Below, piece after piece: positions 1-9,258 of a DNA stretch of 64,000 nucleotides. The notes beneath the pieces are model-generated. The model was not told where the DNA came from. It did no database searches and was given only the letters and a program-made list of their open reading frames with translations. Source of the DNA: Nonomuraea terrae (GTDB lineage Bacteria > Actinomycetota > Actinomycetes > Streptosporangiales > Streptosporangiaceae); NCBI RefSeq assembly GCF_004348995.1, contig NZ_SMKQ01000001.1, positions 62,001 to 126,000 on the forward strand. The letters are read 5' to 3'. The position numbers and the translations under genes are program-made. Every line of letters begins with the position of its first letter. The first letter of the stretch is position 1.

Positions 1-395
1 TCTGCAGGGCCTCGGTGCCGCCCCGGGTCAGCGCGATCTCGTTCCTGGTGACGCCGAGCAGCGCGGCGAGGCGGTCGCGGACCACGTCGGCGCGGGGCTT
101 GTAGACATTGCGCAGCAGGTGGGAGCTGCGCTCGTTGAGGTGGTCGACGTTGCGGTGGTAAGCCCGCCGGACCGGGTCCGGCATGATCCCGTAGTAGCCG
201 TTCTCCAGGTTGACGAAGTCGGGACTCACCTGGAACTGCCGGGCGACGGTCCCCCAGAAGCGCTCGTCGCCCGCCAGCCGGTCGGCGGGGACGTCGCGGG
301 GCACCGCCAGCGCCTCGGCCGGGGTGGGGAAGGTCACGGCGCCGGCGGCGAGCCCGCCGAGGCCCGCGACGACCTGGCGTCTGGACATGGTCATG
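1..395 (-). CDS. Class V aminotransferase with Tat-like signal (C-terminus outside window)
   Basis: The reverse strand encodes the first ~131 residues of a PLP-dependent class V aminotransferase of the isopenicillin-N-epimerase/cysteine-desulfurase-like group. The N-terminus reads MTMSRRQVVAGLGGLAAGAV, a twin-arginine type signal, so the enzyme is probably exported folded. It is followed by FVNLENGYYGIMPDPV and a region ending LTRGGTEALQ, which match the N-terminal fold and cofactor phosphate loop of the family. The PLP lysine lies beyond the window. ATG at 395 or 389 could be the start; a GGTGG stretch lies upstream of 395. It is divergent from the His-rich protein/PLP synthase/MFS set, which may be functionally linked. 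The substrate cannot be told from this fragment. Confidence 0.8.
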
Positions 396-427
396 AAGAA
401 CACCACCTGTATTCGACGGGATCTCGC

Positions 428-460
428 GGCTCTCATTGTCGTGGAATCTCATCGAGAGCC
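428..460. promoter_or_regulatory. Inverted repeat in the divergent promoter region
   Basis: GGCTCTC (428-434) and GAGAGCC (454-460) form perfect 7-bp arms 19 nt apart in the 238-bp gap between the divergent aminotransferase and the His-rich protein gene. It may be an operator for both directions. No Zur, IdeR or CsoR consensus that I know matches it. The rest of the gap shows no convincing gene. Confidence 0.3.
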
Positions 461-633
461 ATGTTTCCTTCAGCCGGTCGGCGAGCCTTGCCATGGCATT
501 GGAAAATGCGCAGGTCGGAAAGTATTCCGCGCATGATCGTGCGTTGCCGGGCACGAAACAAATGCGTCGGCTTTACCGGAACCTTTGCCGCCGCCGGGCG
601 CGTCGGCCCACCCAACGGGCATTACGCTCGGTG

Positions 634-1044
634 ATGGTGACGACACGATCAGCCCGCATTCGCCGACCGGCGGCATCCTGCGCCCGCCGGGTGATGGGCC
701 ATGCGCTGCTCGTGATCGCGCTGGTCGTCGGCGCGGTGTTCACCCACGGCGGCGCGTGCGCGGCCGTGGAGCTGGCCGAGTCGGCGAGCCACAGCGCCCA
801 CGCGGAGTGGCCGGATCAGCACGACGGGCATTGCCTGCACAGCAGCCTGCCGGAGCACCATCGGCACGGCACCGAGCAGGACTGCTCGGCCAGCGGCCCT
901 GCCGGTTCGACGTCATACGTGGCCATGCCGGCGGAGCTGTGCGCCTCCGTGGCCGGCGCCGCCGCCGCGCCTGCGCCGAGCCCGGCGCACGCCGCTCGTC
1001 TCGCCGCGGCGTGCCTGGGAAATCTCTGCGTGATGCGCATATAG
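634..1044 (+). CDS. His-rich small membrane/secreted protein (DUF6153-like)
   Basis: A 136-residue protein with a basic N-terminus, one hydrophobic segment (residues ~23-42, [20 protein letters not shown]) and a His/Cys-rich stretch ([15 protein letters not shown]...[11 protein letters not shown]). That layout resembles the DUF6153 family of small actinobacterial proteins. The His/Cys cluster on the outer side suggests binding of a transition metal; this is inference. The frame is open further upstream to 436, but the ATG at 634 (or GTG at 631) directly precedes the basic signal region. It lies 92 bp before the cysteine-synthase-like gene and may be co-transcribed. Confidence 0.55.
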   Translation: MVTTRSARIRRPAASCARRVMGHALLVIALVVGAVFTHGGACAAVELAESASHSAHAEWPDQHDGHCLHSSLPEHHRHGTEQDCSASGPAGSTSYVAMPAELCASVAGAAAAPAPSPAHAARLAAACLGNLCVMRI

Positions 1045-1136
1045 GACCGGCGACATCCAGCAGTCGCCCATGTCCGCACTCGGTTCGCGGCTATTCCGTC
1101 ATGCCGTCGATCGCGTTGTTCTCCGGAGATTCATCA

Positions 1137-2216
1137 ATGTCATCACCAGCGATTTTCGCGCGCCCGCACGAGGGATATAACGCGCTTTCTCTTACCGTCG
1201 GCAACACGCCGCTGGCGTTCATTTCGGAGCCGTTCGTTCCGGGAGGAGGAGGGTTCTGGGCCAAACTCGAAGGCTTCAATCCGGGCGGGATCAAGGACCG
1301 GCCCGCGCTGCACATGGTGCGCCGGGCCCGCGCCCGAGGCGAGCTGGCGCCGGGCGCCACGATCATCGAGTCGACCAGCGGCACCCTGGGTCTCGGCCTC
1401 GCCCTGGCCGGCATCGTCTTCGGCCATCCCGTCGTGCTGGTCGGCGACCCCGGCATGGAGCCGCTGATGTGCCGGCTGCTCGCCTCGTACGGCGCGCGTC
1501 TGGAGATCGTCACCGAGCCGCATCCGGACGGCGGCTGGCAACAGGCCCGCCGGGAGCGGGTCGAGCGCCTGCTGGCCGCGAACCCCGGCTCCTACTGCCC
1601 CGACCAGTACAACAACCCCGACAACGTGGACGCCTACGCGGGACTCGCGCACGAATTGCTGGCCCAGCTGTCCCACATCGACGTGCTGGTGTGCTCCGTC
1701 GGGACCGGCGGGCACAGCGCGGGCATCTCGAACGTGCTGCGCGGCCACTTCCCCGGCCTGCGCCTGGTCGGTGTCGACACGGTGGGCTCGACCATCTTCG
1801 GCCAGCCCGCCCGTTCCCGGCTGATGCGCGGGCTCGGCTCCAGCATCCACCCGAGCAACGTCGCCTACGACGCCTTCAGCGAGGTGCACTGGGTCGCCCC
1901 CGCCGAGGCGGTCTGGGCCTGCCGCACCCTGGCCGCCCGGCACTACGTCTCGGGCGGGTGGAGCACCGGCGCCGTGACCCTGGTGGCGCGCTGGCTGGCT
2001 CGCGGCAACCCCCGCCAGACCATCGTCGCGATCTTCCCCGACGGGCCGTGGCGGTACTGGAACACCGTCTTCGACGACGACTACTGCCGCACGCACGACC
2101 TGCTCGACAGGGTTCCCGCTGACGAGCCGGACCTGCTGGACAAGCCGGCGGAACGCGAAGTGCGCCGCTGGACGCGCTGCCCCAACGTGGTCGACCCGCT
2201 GGCGGGCATGCGATGA
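1137..2216 (+). CDS. Cysteine-synthase-like PLP enzyme (beta family)
   Basis: A 359-residue fold-type II PLP enzyme of the cysteine synthase/cystathionine beta-synthase family. The PLP-binding lysine is K53 in NPGGIKDRP, the substrate loop STSGTLG is at 79-85 and the phosphate-binding GTGGHSAG at 189-196. The start at 1137 is supported by GGAG nine nt upstream; the frame stays open far upstream. Such enzymes do beta-replacement on O-activated serine or cysteine, but this one has a C-terminal extension ([17 protein letters not shown]) and sits in no sulfur-assimilation context, so the physiological product is unknown. Its stop overlaps the MFS start (ATGA), indicating translational coupling with a transporter that probably moves the product or a related metabolite. 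Confidence 0.85.
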   Translation: MSSPAIFARPHEGYNALSLTVGNTPLAFISEPFVPGGGGFWAKLEGFNPGGIKDRPALHMVRRARARGELAPGATIIESTSGTLGLGLALAGIVFGHPVVLVGDPGMEPLMCRLLASYGARLEIVTEPHPDGGWQQARRERVERLLAANPGSYCPDQYNNPDNVDAYAGLAHELLAQLSHIDVLVCSVGTGGHSAGISNVLRGHFPGLRLVGVDTVGSTIFGQPARSRLMRGLGSSIHPSNVAYDAFSEVHWVAPAEAVWACRTLAARHYVSGGWSTGAVTLVARWLARGNPRQTIVAIFPDGPWRYWNTVFDDDYCRTHDLLDRVPADEPDLLDKPAEREVRRWTRCPNVVDPLAGMR

Positions 2217-3448
2217 GGGACACACTGCGGCAGTTCCGCTCGTTCGACCGGCCGATCCAGCTCCTGCAGATCAACCAGGCGGGCATCAACCTCGGCTTCT
2301 ACATGCTCATGCCCTATCTCGCCCAGCACCTGTCCACGGGCGCGGGCCTGGCCGCCTGGACCATCGGGCTCGTCCTGGGCCTGCGCAACCTGAGCCAGCA
2401 GGGCATGTTCCTGATCGGCGGCACGCTGGCCGACCGGCTCGGGTACAAGCCGATGATCATGCTGGGGTGCGCGTTGCGTACCGTCGGGTTCGCCCTGTTC
2501 GGGCTGACCACCTCGCTACCGCTGCTCATCGTGGCGGCCGTCGTGACGGGGCTGGCAGGGGCGCTGTTCAACCCGGCGGCCCGCGCCTGTCTCGCGTACG
2601 AGGCAGGTGAGCGCAAGGTGGCGGCGTTCGCCGTGTTCAACGTCTTCTACCAGGGCGGCATCCTGCTCGGGCCGCTGGTCGGCATCGCCCTGCTGAACGC
2701 CGGGTTCACCGCCGTGTGCCTGGCCGCTGCGGCGATCTTCGCGGTGCTGACCGTGCTGCAGGGGTTGTGCCTGCCGGCCAGGCGCGGCCCGGCAGGTGAA
2801 CGTCCGCCGGTGCTGAGCGACTGGCGGCGGGCGTTCGGGGATCGCGCCTTCGTCTCCTTCGCCGCCGCCATGATCGCCTCGTACGCGCTGTCGTTCCAGA
2901 TGTATCTGGCGCTGCCGCTGGAGGTGGCGCGGCTCGGCGGTGGCGAGGTGGGCGTGATGACGTTGTACGCGCTGTCGGCGCTGCTCGGCATCGCCGGGCA
3001 GGTGCGCCTGACCGCCTGGTGTTCGGCCCGGTGGAGCCGCGGGCAGGCGATCAGCCGGGGCCTGGCCCTCATGGGGCTCGCGTTCCTGCCCCAGGCCGCG
3101 ATGGCGCACCTTTCTCTGCCGACGGGCTGGGCGTTCGTTCCGCTGGTGGTGTGCACGCTGCTGCTCACCATGGGGACGTTGATCGCCTTCCCGTTCGAGA
3201 TGGCCACCATCGCGGACATGGCGGGAGATCGGCTGGTCGGCACCTACTACGGGGTGTACAACCTGCTGTCCGGCATCGGCATCCTGGCCGGCAACCTGCT
3301 GGCGGGGGGCTTGGTCGACGTGGCCCGCTCCTCCGGGGCGGCCGCCGTGCCGTGGGTGCTGCTCGCCGCCGCGGGGCTGGCCTCCGCGGCGGCCGTCCGC
3401 CGGCTGGACCGGCGCGCCCCACGAGCGGCCGCCATGGCCGGCGGATGA
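2213..3448 (+). CDS. MFS transporter (DHA1/MdtH-like)
   Basis: A 411-residue major facilitator with about 12 hydrophobic segments and the loop 2-3 signature [13 protein letters not shown]. It starts in a 4-bp overlap with the PLP enzyme stop, so the two proteins should be made together. The paralogous drug-exporter group (MdtH-like) exports small molecules. The coupling suggests export of an amino-acid-derived product of the upstream enzyme, but uptake cannot be excluded. It ends 22 bp before the convergent tetR gene. Confidence 0.82.
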   Translation: MRDTLRQFRSFDRPIQLLQINQAGINLGFYMLMPYLAQHLSTGAGLAAWTIGLVLGLRNLSQQGMFLIGGTLADRLGYKPMIMLGCALRTVGFALFGLTTSLPLLIVAAVVTGLAGALFNPAARACLAYEAGERKVAAFAVFNVFYQGGILLGPLVGIALLNAGFTAVCLAAAAIFAVLTVLQGLCLPARRGPAGERPPVLSDWRRAFGDRAFVSFAAAMIASYALSFQMYLALPLEVARLGGGEVGVMTLYALSALLGIAGQVRLTAWCSARWSRGQAISRGLALMGLAFLPQAAMAHLSLPTGWAFVPLVVCTLLLTMGTLIAFPFEMATIADMAGDRLVGTYYGVYNLLSGIGILAGNLLAGGLVDVARSSGAAAVPWVLLAAAGLASAAAVRRLDRRAPRAAAMAGG

Positions 3449-3470
3449 GAGGAACGCCGACACGCCGCCG

Positions 3471-4058
3471 TCAGGGATGGGCGGCGGCCATGACGCCGTG
3501 CACGGCCTGCGAGATGCGTTCGGCCGCCTGGTCGGGGTCGGGCCGGCCGGCGTCCAGCCAGGCGATGACGGCCTCGACGGTCATGGAGGGGATCAGGTTC
3601 ACCGCCCAGTCGAGCCACGGGCCTGCCGGGATCCGCCTGGCCAGGTTGCGGTGGGCGACCTCGCGGGAGGCGGCCGTGATGGAGTCGATCAGGTCGCGGA
3701 AGTCGGGCTCGCGGGCGGCGTAGCGGAACAGCAGGCGGAAGCCGTCGGGATCGGCCGCGGCGGCGCGCAGCAGCCCGGGGATGGAGCCGTCGTCGAAGTC
3801 GTCGGCGCCGGTGCTCTCCACGAGCCGCACGCAGGCGCGGTCGAGGACGGCCCGGTAGAGGTCGGCCTTGGAGTCGAAGTGCCGGTAGAGCATGGCCCGG
3901 GTCAGGTCGGCCTCGGCGGCGACGTCGTCCAGGCCGGTGGCGGCGTAGCCGGCGCGGGCGAAGGCGCGGGTGGCCGCGTCGAGGATCTGCTCACGCCGCT
4001 CGGCGCGCCGCAGCCGGCGCACCGGCGCCTGCGTGGCTTCGTGGTCCGGGTCGCTCAT
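3471..4058 (-). CDS. TetR-family transcriptional repressor
   Basis: A 195-residue TetR protein. The N-terminal helix-turn-helix is clear (REQILDAATRAFARAGYAAT, then VAAEADLTRAMLYRHFDSKA) and the C-terminal ligand domain is divergent, as usual. An ATG at 4094 is also in frame, but I prefer 4058 because GGAGG lies just before it and the upstream ATG falls inside the likely operator. It is divergent from the P450 gene and very probably represses both through the repeats at 4085-4122. The C-terminal domain ligand may be a P450 substrate. Confidence 0.85.
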   Translation of the reverse strand: MSDPDHEATQAPVRRLRRAERREQILDAATRAFARAGYAATGLDDVAAEADLTRAMLYRHFDSKADLYRAVLDRACVRLVESTGADDFDDGSIPGLLRAAAADPDGFRLLFRYAAREPDFRDLIDSITAASREVAHRNLARRIPAGPWLDWAVNLIPSMTVEAVIAWLDAGRPDPDQAAERISQAVHGVMAAAHP

Positions 4059-4084
4059 CCCGCCTCCGCTACTTGTCGAACTGG

Positions 4085-4122
4085 AAGTATACAAGTAGCT
4101 TTCTATACGTCGGAGTATACAA
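4085..4122. promoter_or_regulatory. Probable TetR operator between tetR and P450 genes
   Basis: AGTATACAA occurs twice as a direct repeat (4086-4094 and 4114-4122) with a central TATAC (4104-4108), so that GTATA...TATAC inverted pairs can be drawn with either flanking copy. The region is AT-rich against a GC-rich background and covers the space where both divergent promoters must lie. Confidence 0.6.
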
Positions 4123-4148
4123 ATCTCCGTCTACCTCTTGGAGGAGCC

Positions 4149-5333
4149 GTGCCTGACCCCGTTCAGCTGCCGTTCCCGCACGACAACGGCCCCCTGCGGC
4201 CCGCGCCCCTGCTCCGCGCGCTTCAGGTCCAAGGCCCCGTCCACGCCGTCCGTACCGCCGTCGGCGATCCGGCCTGGCTGGTGACCGGGTATGACGAGGT
4301 GCGCCGGCTCCTCGACGACGACCGGCTCGGCCGCGCCCACGCCCAGCCCGAACACGCCTCCCGTACGGGGGAGTCGGCGCTGTTCGGCGGGCCGATAGGC
4401 GACTTCGACAACGAGCAGGCCGACCATCGGCGGATGCGTTCGCTGCTGCAGCCGCATTTCTCGCCCGGGCGCATGCGCGCCCTGCGCGGCCGGGTCGAGG
4501 CGCTCACCGCGGACCTGCTCGACGAGTTGGCCGCCGCCGGGCCGCCCGCCGACCTGCACGCCGCGCTGGCGCTGCCGCTGCCGATCGCGGTCATCTGCGA
4601 GCTGCTCGGCGTGCCGTACGAGGACCGTGCCCGGTTCCGTGCGTGGACCCAGGCCGCCGCCGACGTCACCGACCGGGCACGCTCCGAGCAGGGGCTGGGC
4701 GAGCTGTTCGACTACGGCCGGCAACTGGTGGCCCGCAAACGCGCCGGCGGCGATCCGGACGCCGATGTGATCGCCCGGCTGGCCGCAACCGACGGGGTCA
4801 GCGACGACGAGGCCGCCGCGATGGGCATGTTCCTGCTCTTCGCCGGGCACGAGACCACGGTCACCGCCATCGGGAAGGGCGCGCTGTGGCTGCTGACCAC
4901 TCCCGGCCAATGGCAGGCCTTGACAGGAGACCCGTCCAGGATCGACGCCGCCGTTGAGGAGATCCTGCGTGCGCCCGGCCTGGGTGGCGGCGGCATCCCC
5001 CGTTATGCCCGCAGCGACTTCGAGGTGGCCGGGGTGCGCGTACGGGCCGGAGACCTGGTGTTGCTGGACACCGGCGCGGCCAACCACGACGCGTCGATGT
5101 TCGCCGACCCTGACCGCTTCGACCTCGACCGGCCCGCCGCGCCGCATCTGACCTTCGGGCACGGCGCCCGCTACTGCATCGGCGCGCCGCTGGCCCGCAT
5201 CGAGCTCCAGGCGGTCTTCTCCCAGCTCACCGCCCGCTTCCCCACGCTGGAACCGGCGTGCGCGGTGGAGGAGCTGACCTTCGACCACACGGTGCTCACC
5301 GGCGGACTGACCGCGCTCCCGGTCACCTGGTGA
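4149..5333 (+). CDS. Cytochrome P450 (bacterial class I type)
   Basis: A 394-residue soluble P450. The I-helix oxygen-activation motif AGHETT is at 232-237, the K-helix ExxR is E271-R274 and the haem loop FGHGARYCIGAP places the axial cysteine at C343. Size and motifs fit the CYP105/107-like group that hydroxylates small molecules using separate ferredoxin partners; no ferredoxin gene is adjacent. The start is GTG at 4149, preceded by GGAGGAG; the frame is open much further upstream but across the tetR gene. Expression is probably controlled by the divergent TetR. The substrate is unknown. Confidence 0.92.
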   Translation: MPDPVQLPFPHDNGPLRPAPLLRALQVQGPVHAVRTAVGDPAWLVTGYDEVRRLLDDDRLGRAHAQPEHASRTGESALFGGPIGDFDNEQADHRRMRSLLQPHFSPGRMRALRGRVEALTADLLDELAAAGPPADLHAALALPLPIAVICELLGVPYEDRARFRAWTQAAADVTDRARSEQGLGELFDYGRQLVARKRAGGDPDADVIARLAATDGVSDDEAAAMGMFLLFAGHETTVTAIGKGALWLLTTPGQWQALTGDPSRIDAAVEEILRAPGLGGGGIPRYARSDFEVAGVRVRAGDLVLLDTGAANHDASMFADPDRFDLDRPAAPHLTFGHGARYCIGAPLARIELQAVFSQLTARFPTLEPACAVEELTFDHTVLTGGLTALPVTW

Positions 5334-5363
5334 GCGGGAGCCGCGTCCATCCGCGGAGGGTGT

Positions 5364-6554
5364 CTAATCCCAGCGCAGTCGTTGCTCCAGCAGGGCCTGC
5401 TGGGCCGGGTTGGCGGTGAGTTCCAGCGCACGTTCGTCGGCGCGCCGTGCCTGCTCGCGCCGGCCCAGGTCGCGCAGCAGTGAGGCGTGGGTGGCGTGGA
5501 ACAAGGCGTGGCGCTCCAGAGGCGCGCCGAGGTTCTCGAGCTCGGCCAGCGCCGCCTCCGGGCCCTGGGTGTAGCGAACGGCGACCGCTCGGTGCAGCCG
5601 GGTGACCGGGGAGGGCGCCAGGTGCAGCAGCATGTCGTACAGCACGAGGATCTGTGCCCAGTCGGTGTCGGCGAAGCCGGCGGCCTCGGCATGGCAGGCC
5701 ACGATCGCCGCCTGCACCTGGTACGGCCCCGGCCGTCGATGGGCGCGGGCGGCACGCGTCAGCAGCCTGGTCGCCTCCTCGATCGCCTGCCGGTCCCACA
5801 GGCCGCGGTCCTGGTCGGCCAGCAGCACCAGACGGCCTTCGGCGTCGAAGCGGGCCGCGCCGCGGGCCCGATGGAGCCGGATCAGCGCCAGCAGCCCGGC
5901 CGTCTCCGGCTCCTTCGGCATCAGGTTCACCAGCAGAGCGGCCAGCCATTCGGCGTCGTCGACGAGGTCGCGCGCGTGGGCCCGCTCGGCCGTGCTGGAC
6001 AGGTAGCCCTCGTTGAACAGCAGGTAGATGACCGCCAGCACCTCGCCCAGCCGATCCGGCAGCTCCTCCTGCGACGGGACGCGGTACGGGATCCCGGCCT
6101 CGCCGATCTTCCGCTTGGCGCGGGTGATGCGCTGCGCGACCGTGGACTCGGGCACCAAAAAGGCCGCGGCGATCTGCGTCGTGGACAGCCCGCACACGAC
6201 CCGCAGCGTCAGCGCGATCTGCGCGGCACGCGACAGCGCCGGGTGGCAGCAGGTGAAGACCAGTCGCAGCCGGTCGTCGGCGGCGGCGGGCTCCGGCCGG
6301 GCGAGCCGGGCCAGTTTGGCCCGGTAGTTCGACTCCCGGCGCAACACGTCCAGGCCGCGCCTGCGTGCCACGGTGAACAGCCACGCGTCCGGCCGCTCCG
6401 GCACGCCCTCGGCCGGCCATCGCCGCAACGCCGTCTCGATCGCGTCCTGCACCAGGTCCTCGGCGGCGGCGAAATCGCCCAGCAGTGACACCAGGGACGC
6501 GGTCAGCCGGCCCGCGTGCTCGCGTACCACGCGGGCCAGGACCTCTTCGCTCAT
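5364..6554 (-). CDS. ECF RNA polymerase sigma factor, ECF42 type, with C-terminal extension
   Basis: A 396-residue extracytoplasmic-function sigma factor. Region 2 is at the N-terminus (FAAAEDLVQDAIETALRRWP) and region 4 includes CGLSTTQIAAAFLVPESTVA. After residue ~170 comes a long C-terminal domain (NEGYLSSTAERAHARDLVDD, then helical TPR-like repeats to the end), the hallmark of the ECF42/SigJ-like group. These sigma factors are typically encoded beside a DGPF/YCII protein, exactly as here, with an ATGA overlap at 6551-6554. No anti-sigma gene is present; in this group control is thought to involve the C-terminal extension. Confidence 0.9.
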   Translation of the reverse strand: MSEEVLARVVREHAGRLTASLVSLLGDFAAAEDLVQDAIETALRRWPAEGVPERPDAWLFTVARRRGLDVLRRESNYRAKLARLARPEPAAADDRLRLVFTCCHPALSRAAQIALTLRVVCGLSTTQIAAAFLVPESTVAQRITRAKRKIGEAGIPYRVPSQEELPDRLGEVLAVIYLLFNEGYLSSTAERAHARDLVDDAEWLAALLVNLMPKEPETAGLLALIRLHRARGAARFDAEGRLVLLADQDRGLWDRQAIEEATRLLTRAARAHRRPGPYQVQAAIVACHAEAAGFADTDWAQILVLYDMLLHLAPSPVTRLHRAVAVRYTQGPEAALAELENLGAPLERHALFHATHASLLRDLGRREQARRADERALELTANPAQQALLEQRLRWD

Positions 6555-6889
6555 GACGCGGGGCGTATCTCCACGACCGGGCAGGCCGGCCAGGAGCGGG
6601 CCAGCCGCAGCGCCTCGTCCAGGTCGGCCACCTCGACCTCGGCGAACCCGCTGACCACCTCCTTGCCCTCCACGAACGGCCCATCGGTGATCATCGGCTC
6701 GGCGCCGTCCAGCCGCACCGTGGTCGCGGTGTGCACCGGCGCGAGGTGCGTGTGGTGGGTGATCTTGTCGGCGTGCTCGGCGAACCACCGGCCCACCGCC
6801 TCATAGGCGGCCTGCTGCTCCAGCTCGCCCATCTCCTCCAGTCGCCTGGCGAACTCTTCGGTCTCGACGAACATCAGCACGTACTTCAC
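6551..6889 (-). CDS. YCII-related DGPF-domain protein
   Basis: A 112-residue protein of the YCII/DGPF family, a dimeric alpha/beta barrel-like fold. The family tag DGPF is visible (EPMITDGPFVEGKEVVSGF), preceded by the typical MKYVLMFVETEEF start. It is the first gene of a two-gene unit, its stop overlapping the start of the ECF42 sigma gene. The pair is widespread in actinobacteria; the biochemical role of the DGPF partner is not established. Confidence 0.88.
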   Translation of the reverse strand: MKYVLMFVETEEFARRLEEMGELEQQAAYEAVGRWFAEHADKITHHTHLAPVHTATTVRLDGAEPMITDGPFVEGKEVVSGFAEVEVADLDEALRLARSWPACPVVEIRPAS

Positions 6890-6909
6890 GGTGTGTCCCT
6901 TCCCCTCTG

Positions 6910-7308
6910 TCAGCTTGCCGGGAGCGTGGCGTACAGGTCGACACCGCCTCCGTCCGGGTCGGCCAGCGTGGCGTACCTCATTCCCCAGAAGGCGTCGAAC
7001 GGCTCCGCGATCCCGCGGTGACCCGCCTCGACCAGCTCGGCGTACTTGGCGTCCACCTCGGCCGGGGTGTCGAACTCGAAACAGAGCAAGGTCCGGGGTC
7101 CGCCGTCCGGCGCGGTCCAGCCCGGCAGGAACGGCGTGCGGAAGCCCTCGGTGTCCAGCATGACGTGCAGGCCGTTCGGCAGGTCGCAGCCGGCGTGCTC
7201 GGGCGAGTGCGGGTCGATCGTGAAGTCCAGCCCGAGCCGGGCGTAGAAGGCGATGGACGCGCCCAGGTCGGAAACGATGAGGTCGACGGTGTTCAGCGCG
7301 GGTCGCAT
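6910..7308 (-). CDS. VOC (glyoxalase/bleomycin-resistance fold) protein
   Basis: A 132-residue vicinal-oxygen-chelate protein. It has the paired beta-alpha-beta-beta-beta layout (VDLIVSDLGASIAFYARLGL... and a C-terminal YATLADPDGGGVDLYATLP). Metal-ligand positions are only partly visible, so the reaction (isomerase, dioxygenase or binding protein) cannot be assigned. The start at 7308 has GGGAG upstream. It lies 21 bp upstream of the YCII/sigma pair on the same strand and may be in the same transcript. Confidence 0.8.
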   Translation of the reverse strand: MRPALNTVDLIVSDLGASIAFYARLGLDFTIDPHSPEHAGCDLPNGLHVMLDTEGFRTPFLPGWTAPDGGPRTLLCFEFDTPAEVDAKYAELVEAGHRGIAEPFDAFWGMRYATLADPDGGGVDLYATLPAS

Positions 7309-7408
7309 GAGCTCTCCCTGAGTGGTCGTACGGGGACCGCTCCAGTGGCCCCTCACTGAAGAAGACGAACGGCGGGCACGCCCATACGACACTCCGGCGA
7401 GACGTGAC

Positions 7409-7440
7409 GAGGGGACGCCCCTTGCGCGGAGCGTCCCCTC
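7409..7440 (-). terminator. Terminator of the LVIVD-protein gene
   Basis: GAGGGGACGC (7409-7418) pairs perfectly with GCGTCCCCTC (7431-7440) across a 12-nt loop. It lies 13 bp beyond the stop of the secreted LVIVD-repeat protein and before the VOC gene start. Confidence 0.7.
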
Positions 7441-7452
7441 TTGGTGTTGCCG

Positions 7453-9258
7453 CTAGTGCAGAGCTCTGGCCAGGTCGTTGAGCGCCTTGGCGAAGGCGGC
7501 CTGGGCCGGGTCGGAGGTTCTGAGGAGCTTGGCGGCGGTGCGCAGCTCGATCGCGGCGACCTTCTCGAGCCGCCGGTCGGCCATGCGTTCGGCCGAGTCG
7601 ATGAGCTTGTCCACCGCGACGGCGATGCCCTTCTTCATCGTGCCGGCCCGCTCAGCCTGGGCCTGGTACGCCCGGACGACCTCGAAGCTGGGTTCGTGGG
7701 TCACCTGCGGCTGGTGCTGGGCGTTGAACCGGTCGTACGTGACGGTGGCCGCGGCCTCGATCTCCGCCTTGGCCAGGTCCTTGGTCGGGGTCAGCTCGAA
7801 GACGTCCAGACCGCGGGCGATCTCGGAGCCGTAGACGTGGCCGTTGTAGTAGTACGCGGACCAGATGCCGCCGGTGAACAGCTGGGTGGCGCTGATCGGG
7901 CCGCGGTCGAAGAAGGCGATCTCCTTCGGGTTGGCCGAGTCGGTGAAGTCGAACGCCGAGACGCCGCCCTGGTACCAGCCCTGGACCATGATGTCCCGAC
8001 CCGGCACCGGGACCAGCGACCCGTTGTGCGCGACGCAGTTCTCGGTAGTGGTCTGCACGGCGGGCATCTTGTAGTAGCTGCGGAACTCCATCTTGCCGTC
8101 CACGATGTCGAAGATGGCGTTCGCGCCCCACGACGGCTCGTCGGTGTCCCGGCAGCGCGCGCCGGTGCCGCCGCCCCACTCGTCGGTGAAGACGACCTTC
8201 TTTCCGTCGTTGCTCAGCGTCGCCGAGTGCCAGTACGCGAAGTTCGGGTCGCTGACCTCGTCCAGCCGGACGGGGTTGGCGGGGTCGGAGGTGTCGAGCA
8301 GGATGCCGTTGCCGGAGCAGGCGCCGGCGACCAGGTCGAGCGCCGGGAACGCGGTGAGGTCGTGGCAGGCGCTGGTGACCGGCTGCGGCGACCAGTTGCC
8401 GCCGGACGGGTGCGTCGGCGCGGGCGGGGTGTTCTGCAGGCCGTTGATCGCGCCGGTCTCCGGGTCGGTGAACACCCGGGGCTGGCTGACGATCGCCGCG
8501 TTCTGCGGGGCGGCCAGCGGGACCTTGATGACCTCGATCCGCCACAGGGCGGTGTTCGGGTCGGTCGCCGGCGCGTTCACGCAGCCGGCCAGTTCCTGGC
8601 CGTTGCGCACGCCGGCGGTGCCGGAGACGTAGACGTAGACGTTCTCGGTGTCGTTCTTGCCGGTCACCACGCTGTGCGTGTGCGAGCCGCGGCAGGTCTG
8701 CACCGCGGCCACCTGGACTGGCTGCTCGATGTCGCTCACGTCGAAGATCCGGACGCCGCGGAAGCGCTCGGGGTTCACGGTGCCGGGAGCGCCCTGGGTG
8801 CCGCAGTCGAGCCGGCCCCGGGTCTCCTCGACCGACATGAACAGCAGATTCCCGTACACCGACATGTCGCCCTGGCCGCCCGGGCAGACGACGGATGTTT
8901 TCAGGACGGGCTGGGACGGGGTGGAGACGTCGTAGATGTTGAAACCGTGGAAGCTTCCGACGAATGCGTACTTGCCGCTGAATGCGAGGTCGGAATTGGC
9001 GAATGCGAGGTTGCCTGGATTGTCAGGCTGGTAGAAGCCTTCCGGCCGGTCCTGGTGGCCGACGAGTTTGAGTCCGTTCGCCGCCTGCTGGGCGTCGTGC
9101 CATCCGGCGCCGAGGCCGACCCGCGGGTCGGCCTGCGTCGGAGCCGGCTCGGCGGACGCCGTGGCGGTGGGCAACAATCCGGCTAGGACCACCCCCACGG
9201 CGATCATCACCAAGCCGCGTAACCCGGCACGACGTCGTGCCCTTCTGCTTTCCTGCAT
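7453..9258 (-). CDS. Secreted LVIVD-repeat (beta-propeller-like) protein
   Basis: A 601-residue exported protein. A signal peptide (RRARRRAGLRG then a hydrophobic core ending ATASAEP, cleavage near residue 36) is followed by repeated LVIVD-type blades: FHGFNIYDVSTPSQPVLKTS, FRGVRIFDVSDIEQPVQVAA, GNGILLDTSDPANPVRL, GVSAFDFTDSANPKEIAFF. These repeats build a beta-propeller. The C-terminal ~110 residues are helical and may be a separate anchor. The start at 9258 has a strong AAAGGAGGGG. It is divergent from the DUF305 lipoprotein; the two families often sit together in actinobacteria. No enzymatic function is established. Confidence 0.85.
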   Translation of the reverse strand: MQESRRARRRAGLRGLVMIAVGVVLAGLLPTATASAEPAPTQADPRVGLGAGWHDAQQAANGLKLVGHQDRPEGFYQPDNPGNLAFANSDLAFSGKYAFVGSFHGFNIYDVSTPSQPVLKTSVVCPGGQGDMSVYGNLLFMSVEETRGRLDCGTQGAPGTVNPERFRGVRIFDVSDIEQPVQVAAVQTCRGSHTHSVVTGKNDTENVYVYVSGTAGVRNGQELAGCVNAPATDPNTALWRIEVIKVPLAAPQNAAIVSQPRVFTDPETGAINGLQNTPPAPTHPSGGNWSPQPVTSACHDLTAFPALDLVAGACSGNGILLDTSDPANPVRLDEVSDPNFAYWHSATLSNDGKKVVFTDEWGGGTGARCRDTDEPSWGANAIFDIVDGKMEFRSYYKMPAVQTTTENCVAHNGSLVPVPGRDIMVQGWYQGGVSAFDFTDSANPKEIAFFDRGPISATQLFTGGIWSAYYYNGHVYGSEIARGLDVFELTPTKDLAKAEIEAAATVTYDRFNAQHQPQVTHEPSFEVVRAYQAQAERAGTMKKGIAVAVDKLIDSAERMADRRLEKVAAIELRTAAKLLRTSDPAQAAFAKALNDLARALH

